From positions 1 through 11,164 of the forward strand of contig JWZX01001455.1 in the NCBI GenBank assembly GCA_001275005.1: a stretch of 11,164 bases of DNA. The letters are read 5' to 3'. This document shows, piece after piece, positions 7,801 to 11,164 of the stretch (within the stretch, counting starts at the first letter, position 1; each line of letters starts with the position of its first letter). Both the position numbers and the translations under genes were made by a program. The DNA is from Chrysochromulina tobinii (taxonomy: Eukaryota > Haptophyta > Prymnesiales > Chrysochromulinaceae). The notes below the pieces were generated by a model. The model searched no databases. It worked only from the letters and a program-made list of their open reading frames with translations, and was not told the origin of the DNA.

Positions 7801-8084
7801 GCTCGATCGAGCACTGGGCCTGTCACGCCGTCCGTCTTCAACTGGACCCATTGCTTCACGATGTCCATCGTCTCATCCGAGAGCTTCTGCCCGGTCTGCT
7901 GCGGGAGAAGGGTGTGCTCCTTGCCGTCGCGTGCCGCTTGCTGCAGAGCTAGCTCCCGCTTCGCAATGAACCCAAACGCACGCGCTTGTTTGCCGAGAAC
8001 CTCCAAGAAATCCTGCAGATTTGTGATGCCGCGGACGGCCCCAGTCCGTGGCGCCTCAACGGGCGGCTTTGCGTTTGCTGGCAT
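4890..8084 (-). CDS. Large low-complexity protein with a TPR-like repeat and WWE-like segment (orphan)
   Basis: A single uninterrupted frame of 1064 residues. The start chosen is the first ATG (8084), in a good context (GGGCCATGC); the open frame runs back to 8219 without another ATG. Residues 1-300 are mostly helical and Ala-rich. About 340-385 is a Gly/Pro/Ser/Thr repeat tract, with a 42-bp unit. About 588-605 is nine lysines followed by Ser and eight glycines. Residues about 680-730 match one kinesin-light-chain-type TPR (RGMALRLQGDLEGA, then LGNRHPTTLMAESELA). After a Gly/Ser linker, about 795-832 (GWLAFSSQ, then RWVPFSVDPEMQRAF) resembles a WWE domain. A Trp-rich helical region follows to about 960, then a Lys/Glu-rich helix and an acidic tail. 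WWE domains bind ADP-ribose chains in ubiquitin-ligase and PARP-related proteins, but this match is weak. No catalytic domain, signal peptide or membrane segment was seen. The coding call is strong; the function is unknown. Confidence 0.8.
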   Translation of the reverse strand: MPANAKPPVEAPRTGAVRGITNLQDFLEVLGKQARAFGFIAKRELALQQAARDGKEHTLLPQQTGQKLSDETMDIVKQWVQLKTDGVTGPVLDRAHIAAEAVAAQAHADALRSKWLKVKQTGSVHSSTTVAASAAASTYEAIQAFEECRAATADYAATAMRACKLMSMPLPASVVPPGKPFAGRDSELSAYLKQCDVMRSKAAEYDNDAATSVRVFVEAALKRVATLAHEREEAVRTSGDAVMPRSLERRHVYPSSMVSAQEMQGKEMARQAAILSDKLHEMSLEARVSTKPDTRSLTRFGSNILNPHIRHSGMQPSEPEPPKPRGQFLPRLGPVPPPLMPSMGGGGGPSTGGGPSTGGRAYPSTGGGPSTVGRAYPSTGGGDHSISGSEGPCTSRTLAATEPAPPPLMTSEEARDEPQQELLSAGESEAQMTFNGIVLACPSFSSSSETWEQRRQKLREFGPETPAPFLGEQTPRLLKATLMRALERKWMGDAKCAWDALVVADPTVAAEFMATRPTEEARALRGAIHTSWGESAATTASPALTSPSSLEYRQVAHRDAGNDEDEGDEGGEGSCMGGGGASSTPQGKKKKKKKKKSGGGGGGGGAGGGDTGIGGGGSGGDGGQEQQILRAAESAMETPSGASMLPNSPLLPSPIADSSGAGTSGAEADGSAVGGSGIRDSKALVSMVNRGMALRLQGDLEGATHLLRDVLKDCLATLGNRHPTTLMAESELAVTLGVGSKCPWRHSSPFVGHSPANSGSGSGGGSSGGGGGGAAEVGLSGVDLDRREIARFETLFQHGNDAGWLAFSSQSARWVPFSVDPEMQRAFTDGCRLGNDNAEVTKWLHRAESSVELWIVRLIMKKEKRPDLFRSLGRGWILIHLWRAQSKFKWWFESIDRVLRNHQDDISAIKLDEHSLAKYTRGYMCQSEIVFMMRGLVPNAFSPTICIMKLASDYVHKDKWGGQDVQKAIMTPMPTDAERQAHAWKVEKAGERKKKTRQRKAEAAMAAREAADKEAGERDATTFEQLLAEFKEEDAARAEGAGAEEGSEASGETSNPTFGDDPGF
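6294..6323 (-). repeat. Trinucleotide/A-run encoding a lysine tract
   Basis: The coding strand has eight A's followed by a run of GAA-type triplets, read as AAA AAA AAG then AAG repeats: nine lysines. It is bordered by a GGC/GCC run encoding glycines. The A-run contains A AAA AAG, the shape of a -1 slippery site, but the -1 and +1 frames give only Arg or Glu runs, so programmed slippage looks unlikely. The tract could act as a nuclear-localisation or nucleic-acid-binding patch. Confidence 0.9.
6939..7040 (-). repeat. 42-bp coding minisatellite in the TPR gene
   Basis: Units at 6939-6980 and 6981-7022, plus a partial unit at 7023-7040. The first two differ at only two or three positions. On the coding strand each unit encodes 14 residues of the type GGPSTGGRAYPSTG (protein positions about 349-382). 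The tract is a flexible linker and is likely to vary in copy number between strains. Confidence 0.9.
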
Positions 8085-8301
8085 GGCCCGCCTTGGGACG
8101 GCCAACCGCCTCGGAGCGAGGAAAATGCAGCCGCGCAACCTGGGCGCCTCGAGGTGGTTTTCTGGTTGGTGTTGACCCACGAATGAGAAGACCGCTCGCA
8201 ACTCGAACGTCGCAATCAAAAGTTAATATAATATAAGGCTTCTCGGCTCGCCGCTGACTTTGGGGGCGGCAGGCGCGGAAGCAAGGCGATCGCGTTCGAG
8301 A
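8085..8301. promoter_or_regulatory. Divergent promoter between the TPR gene and the zinc-finger-like gene
   Basis: 217 bases separate two ATGs that face away from each other, so both promoters must lie here or overlap the genes. The only AT-rich island is TTAATATAATATAA at 8223-8236, about 65 bases before the plus-strand ATG (8302) and 140 before the minus-strand ATG (8084). It could serve as a TATA-like element for the plus-strand gene or as a nucleosome-free core for both. The remainder is GC-rich with no other recognised element. Confidence 0.5.
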
Positions 8302-9654
8302 ATGGCCGCCGCCCTTTACATCGGCGTTCTTAAGCCCTCGACGTCCGTGCTCACGCCACATCCTCGCGTGGAGGCCGAGCTCGCGCCGAGGCTGATTCCG
8401 TGCGTGCCGCCTGCGGTCCACGGCGCTGTGTGCCTCAACGTCGGCCCGTCGGCGCTCCTATTCGGTATGCGCCAACGAGGTGGTATCGGCAAGCGCAAGC
8501 CAAAGACGCAATGCTACAAATTGATTTACTATGTCTGCACGCACGAGAGCTGCGGCTGGCGTGGCACGAGCTTGGCGAAGCACCGCAGGCAGAAACCAGC
8601 GTGCATCTACTACCCAAGCCTCTTGAGTTATGCTAAGAGCGAATCTTTGAAGGACGTTGTGTCAGCCTTCCTTGCACGCTGTACGCCGATTCAGCGCAAG
8701 CTCGGGCTGTCACCCGACTTTGCCAAGCCAGTGCCAATAATGGGCGCCGAAGGGCGCTTCGATCCCGATCGGCTCTACTTGACTGTGCCCGTGGGCATGC
8801 AGGCCGGCGATTGCTTCACCGTACCCATGGGCCGGGGCCTCGAGGCTCGCATCACAGTGCCTGCGGGCAAAGCCGAGGGCGACGTGCTCCAAATCTCGAG
8901 CCACGCGGGCCGCAAGAGATCGAGCCGAGAACTCGAACTAGACGGCCACGCGAGACGCGTCCAGGGGCAAGGCGCCGACTCGTTGGCTGTGGACGACGCT
9001 GCGGGCGACGAGGAGGAGGGCGACCGGGAGGAGGAGGGCGACCGGGAGGAGGAGGGCGCACCTGCAGGCGACTCTGCCTTCGATCATGTGGCCATGCATG
9101 CGGCAGCAAATGCGGTGACGGCCGACGTGGTGATTGTAGATGAGGCTGAGGATCGTGGAGGAGAAGACGACGAAGGCTTGGAGGCCATCAGGCCGGAGCA
9201 CTTGGAGTATTTGGTCGGAGCTATTCACAGGCCGGAGCACTTGGCCGGAGCTATTCACAGGTCGGAGCTATTCACAGGCCGGAGCTATTCACAGGTCGGA
9301 GCGGGATCGGACAACGATGGGGAGGAGTTGCCACTCAACGGCAGCCGCTCGCGGTTGCGCGCATATCCCGGCGGTGGCGCTGCCTCCGCCAGCAGCGGCG
9401 CGGATGCCGCCACCGCGGAGGCCGCCAACGCGGAAGCCACGGCCGCCATCGATGACTCCGCCGTAGTCCGAGCTCACGATTCTGGTTCATCAGACCCGGA
9501 CGACGTCGAGGACGATGGCGACGTCCCGCTTCAAGGACGACGAGCAAGGTGCCGCTCGTCGCCTAGCAGGAGGGGCATGGAAACACCGTCGTCGGAGGCC
9601 AAGCCCGCCGCGGCAGCGCCAGTCCGCTCCCCGCCTCGCAGGAGGGGCAAATGA
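8302..9654 (+). CDS. C2HC zinc-finger-like protein with doubled TVPxGxxxGD motif
   Basis: A 450-residue protein. The start is the first ATG in frame, in a strong context (AGAATGG). Residues 79-101 hold Cys79-x4-Cys84-x9-His94-x6-Cys101 within YVCTHESCGWRG, next to a basic patch (KHRRQK): a likely zinc-binding, possibly DNA-binding, module of unusual spacing. Residues 160-199 contain two copies of a motif, TVPVGMQAGD and TVPAGKAEGD, each followed by alternating hydrophobics, suggesting a pair of beta-hairpins. Similar VPxGxxxGD stretches recur in protist proteins of unknown function and resemble part of the DnaJ C-terminal domain. From about 200 the chain is disordered: acidic repeats (DREEEG), a frame-shifting minisatellite segment (about 296-333), Ala-rich stretches, then an Arg/Ser-rich tail (RSSPSRRG, RSPPRRRGK) that suggests nuclear localisation. 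Not recognised as a named family; a nuclear regulatory protein is my inference. Confidence 0.75.
   Translation: MAAALYIGVLKPSTSVLTPHPRVEAELAPRLIPCVPPAVHGAVCLNVGPSALLFGMRQRGGIGKRKPKTQCYKLIYYVCTHESCGWRGTSLAKHRRQKPACIYYPSLLSYAKSESLKDVVSAFLARCTPIQRKLGLSPDFAKPVPIMGAEGRFDPDRLYLTVPVGMQAGDCFTVPMGRGLEARITVPAGKAEGDVLQISSHAGRKRSSRELELDGHARRVQGQGADSLAVDDAAGDEEEGDREEEGDREEEGAPAGDSAFDHVAMHAAANAVTADVVIVDEAEDRGGEDDEGLEAIRPEHLEYLVGAIHRPEHLAGAIHRSELFTGRSYSQVGAGSDNDGEELPLNGSRSRLRAYPGGGAASASSGADAATAEAANAEATAAIDDSAVVRAHDSGSSDPDDVEDDGDVPLQGRRARCRSSPSRRGMETPSSEAKPAAAAPVRSPPRRRGK
9010..9057 (+). repeat. 18-bp coding tandem repeat
   Basis: GAGGAGGAGGGCGACCGG occurs at 9010-9027 and 9028-9045, with 12 bases of a third copy to 9057. 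It encodes the acidic repeat EEEGDR in the disordered half of the zinc-finger-like protein and keeps the frame. Confidence 0.9.
9191..9301 (+). repeat. 17-bp coding minisatellite read in all three frames
   Basis: The unit CGGAGCTATTCACAGGY appears at 9216-9232, 9246-9262, 9263-9279 and 9280-9296, with related CGGAGCACTTGG segments between and before. Since 17 is not a multiple of three, the last three copies fall in three different frames and encode GAIHR, SELFTG and RSYSQV in turn. Three units (51 bp) together keep the downstream frame. Confidence 0.9.
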
Positions 9655-9959
9655 AAGCTGGCGCTCGACAAAACTGCGCTCCCAGGTGCCATCCCATGGC
9701 AAGCGGGCGCGTGAGGAAGGGTGAGGGAGTGCACGAGATCTGTGAACATCTGTGAATGATGGTGACTGTCAGTGACGTGTCACTCTGAAAGGAGATCACA
9801 CAGTTGAACCCTTGTGTGACGTGTCACGTGATCACGTGGGACGTGTCTGCGTTCATCAAGTAGAACATTCTGGATCCGCGTGCTGTGTGTGGGTCCAGGG
9901 GTTCCTCGAAAAAGTTGAGAAAGGGTCAGTAGTTGGCTGTGAATGTGAATCGAAAAACT
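9655..9959. other. Intergenic: 3' flank of the zinc-finger-like gene and promoter of EAF6
   Basis: 305 bases between two plus-strand genes. The left part is the 3' flank of the first gene; it includes a direct repeat ATCTGTGAA at 9738-9746 and 9748-9756. The middle holds the ACGTG-element cluster (9772-9847). The last hundred bases are the EAF6 leader region, with no clear TATA box. No gene was found in it. Confidence 0.5.
9772..9847. promoter_or_regulatory. Cluster of ACGTG (bZIP/bHLH-type) elements upstream of EAF6
   Basis: GTGACGTGTCAC occurs twice exactly (9772-9783 and 9816-9827). The second copy runs into the perfect 14-bp palindrome CACGTGATCACGTG (9825-9838), which is two CACGTG boxes sharing a GATC centre. 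A further ACGTGTC follows at 9841-9847. Plant bZIP factors bind ACGTGTC/CACGTG and bHLH factors bind CACGTG. The cluster lies 113-188 bases before the EAF6 start codon, a normal promoter distance. Binding by such factors in this organism is inference. Confidence 0.55.
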
Positions 9960-10476
9960 ATGGAGACAACATCGACCGCGGCCGCAATCCTCGAGAAAAA
10001 GGGCAATCTTGAGGAGGAGCTGCGCCGAGTCGAGCGTCAAATCTACGAGCTCGAGGGCGAGTACCTGCAGGCACGCGCCCGCCCGGCCCCAGCCACTATC
10101 CCTTGCTATCTCTTCATCATGACTCCACTAACGGGGCTTTTTTCTGTCTTTCTCACGCATACGTGAGCAGGAGACCGTCAAAGACGGTAACATTTTGCGT
10201 GGTTGGGAGGGATATCTGGGCAAACAGGCGAGTAGCGGTGCTATCCGCCGAATCAACCGCTTTCGCGAGGCAGATCGCATGTTCTCTTCATCCTCCACGA
10301 CGAGCCCGAGCTCCCAAGCGGCGAGCAGCGGTGCGGCAGCAGCAGGAGCGGCAGCAGGGGGAGCGGCCACTACTAAGGGTCCCCCCGCAGCCGCGGCCGC
10401 TGGCGGCGCCAAGGTCAAAAAGTCCGCTGGTGTGGTCGCCGGACAACGCAAGCGGGGAAGAGATGCAGAAGAGTAG
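9960..10476 (+). CDS. EAF6: EAF6/MEAF6 homologue, histone acetyltransferase complex subunit (two exons)
   Basis: Joining 9960-10070 to 10171-10476 gives 138 residues. Residues 11-37 are a short coiled coil ending LRRVERQIYELEGEYL. After the splice come GNILRGWEGYLG (43-54) and RFREADRMFSSSS (68-79). These match, in order, the conserved coiled coil, the GNIIRGWxxYL motif and the RKFKEAERLFSxSS motif of Eaf6/MEAF6, a small non-catalytic subunit of NuA4 and of the MOZ/MORF and HBO1 acetyltransferase complexes in the nucleus. The tail is Ala/Gly-rich and ends with a basic patch (GQRKRGR), probably a nuclear-localisation signal; it is shorter than the human tail. The start is an ATG with A at -3 and G at +4. 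The intron has a GC donor. Family identification is firm because the conserved motif straddles the splice exactly. Confidence 0.93.
10071..10170 (+). other. GC-AG intron of EAF6 (100 bp)
   Basis: The donor reads CTGCAG|GCACGC and the acceptor ACGTGAGCAG|GAGACC. The frame and the family motif (EGEYLQ|ETVKDGN) fix both ends, and no GT lies at a position that would preserve them. CACTAAC at 10126-10132 is a good branch-point candidate, 39 bases before the acceptor, followed by a T-rich tract. Retention would shift the frame and reach a TGA at 10164-10166. Confidence 0.88.
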
Positions 10477-10552
10477 TTTCTCGAGTCGACAACTTGTCGC
10501 GAACTGTGTAGCTTGTCTGACAGCATGCAATCATGCCACTGTGTACTCCGTG

Positions 10553-10600
<48 letters not shown>

Positions 10601-10754
10601 AGCTCCCCGTGCCGCCCACTCCTGAGCTGCAAGCGTATTGTTCGCGACGTGCGTCCGCACCGCTAGAACGACGACTAGACAGTCCAGCCGCGTCGCGCGC
10701 GCAGCGGAATGTGCGCCAGAGCGGCGTCTGCGCCGCAGGGGAACAGCACGCGCC
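10477..10754. other. 3' region between convergent genes
   Basis: 278 bases between the EAF6 stop and the stop of the minus-strand NBS1-like gene. It contains the (TC)22 microsatellite and otherwise GC-rich sequence. No polyadenylation signal of the AATAAA type and no gene was seen. The two transcripts probably share or overlap their 3' ends here. Confidence 0.5.
10555..10598. repeat. (TC)22 microsatellite
   Basis: An uninterrupted run of 22 TC dinucleotides, followed by AG. It lies about 80 bases beyond the EAF6 stop. The pyrimidine tract plus AG looks like a splice acceptor on the plus strand, but no coding exon follows. Length is likely to vary between strains. Confidence 0.97.
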
Positions 10755-11164
10755 TCAGCGACGGCGCTGCTGCTTGGTTCCCCGAGGTCCTCGGCCTTGC
10801 TCGAGGGACTGCTCGAAGAGCTCATCATTGTTCTCAGGCGCCTCTCCCGCCTTTTCGGCGCCGTTAACGTCGAGGTTCGTCACAACCTTCTCCATCTTGA
10901 GGCTGACGATCTCGTTCGAGCTGCGGGTCTGCGCCTTGCGGAAGCGCTTGCCTCCAAACGGTCGACACTCTGTAGTCGGGATCGCGCTCGTCGGGATCGA
11001 GTCGGAGGCGGAGGGCATCGGCGCGTTGTCGCCATCGGCAACGACTGCATTAGGTCGCACTCGCCAGCCCCCTTCGAGTAACGGCGGCGGCGGTGGCCGG
11101 CGCGGAGGCGGCAGTGCCATCGGAGCGAGGCCCGGTGCCAGTCCCGCCGCCGCCGTGGCCGCCG
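10755..11164 (-). CDS. C-terminal part of a possible nibrin/NBS1-like protein (partial)
   Basis: The frame is open from the right edge of the window to a TGA at 10755-10757. An ATG at 11120 would give 121 residues, but 14 further codons are open upstream, so the gene probably extends beyond the window. The first 20 residues are Pro-rich. Numbered from that ATG, residues 58-72 read KRFRKAQTRSSNEIV, then an acidic stretch holds DELF at 99-102, and the protein ends KQQRRR. The order of basic FxK patch, acidic DxLF, and terminal Lys/Arg tail resembles the C-terminus of NBS1, where the first binds MRE11 and the second recruits ATM in double-strand-break repair. The FHA/BRCT domains that would confirm it lie outside the window. 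The similarity is judged from memory and is short. Confidence 0.45.
   Translation of the reverse strand, partial: AATAAAGLAPGLAPMALPPPRRPPPPPLLEGGWRVRPNAVVADGDNAPMPSASDSIPTSAIPTTECRPFGGKRFRKAQTRSSNEIVSLKMEKVVTNLDVNGAEKAGEAPENNDELFEQSLEQGRGPRGTKQQRRR

Noticed and set aside
8085-8219. N-terminal extension of the TPR protein to 8219
   Set aside because: The extended frame has no ATG upstream of 8084 and begins at a TTG, which is not a normal eukaryotic start; the ATG at 8084 has a good context.
10103-10666. 187-codon plus-strand frame crossing the EAF6 intron, exon 2 and the TC repeat
   Set aside because: It is out of frame with the conserved EAF6 motif and its end is a Ser-Leu run produced by the TC microsatellite.

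Overview
This is a GC-rich piece of eukaryotic nuclear DNA. The evidence for a eukaryote is spliced genes with clear GT-AG introns and one GC-AG intron, no ribosome-binding sites or operons, homologues of a chromatin-complex subunit and (probably) a Golgi membrane protein, and proteins full of low-complexity Gly/Ala/Pro/Lys tracts. Very GC-rich coding sequence, compact genes and a GC-AG intron would suit a microalga such as a haptophyte or another marine protist. That placement is inference; no marker gene in the window settles it. I see no prokaryotic defence system, CRISPR array, RNA gene or complete autonomous transposon.

Layout, left to right. 1-232 is 3' flank. A three-exon gene on the minus strand (233-3392) encodes a coiled-coil protein of about 930 residues. 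Its start codon abuts a small hairpin-forming repeat element (3396-3507) flanked by 10-bp direct repeats. After a lower-GC gap, a minus-strand gene (3983-4405) encodes a four-helix membrane protein resembling the COPI-associated/TVP15 family. A long intronless minus-strand gene (4890-8084) encodes a 1064-residue orphan with one TPR-like repeat and a possible WWE-like segment. It is transcribed divergently, across a 217-bp shared promoter, from a plus-strand gene (8302-9654) for a 450-residue protein with a C2HC zinc-finger-like motif and a doubled TVPxGxxxGD motif. A plus-strand two-exon gene (9960-10476) is a confident EAF6/MEAF6 homologue, a subunit of histone acetyltransferase complexes; its promoter carries a tight cluster of ACGTG elements. 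The window ends with the C-terminal part of a minus-strand gene (10755-11164) whose tail resembles nibrin/NBS1.

The genes do not form a pathway. Three are nuclear in character or probably so (EAF6, the zinc-finger-like protein, the NBS1-like tail), and one is a Golgi-type membrane protein. The large TPR protein and the coiled-coil protein are orphans to me. The most unusual items are the hairpin element at the coiled-coil gene's start codon, the GC-AG intron in EAF6, a 17-bp coding minisatellite read in all three frames, and the TPR/WWE-like orphan. All splice assignments come from reading-frame continuity and splice-site sequence only.
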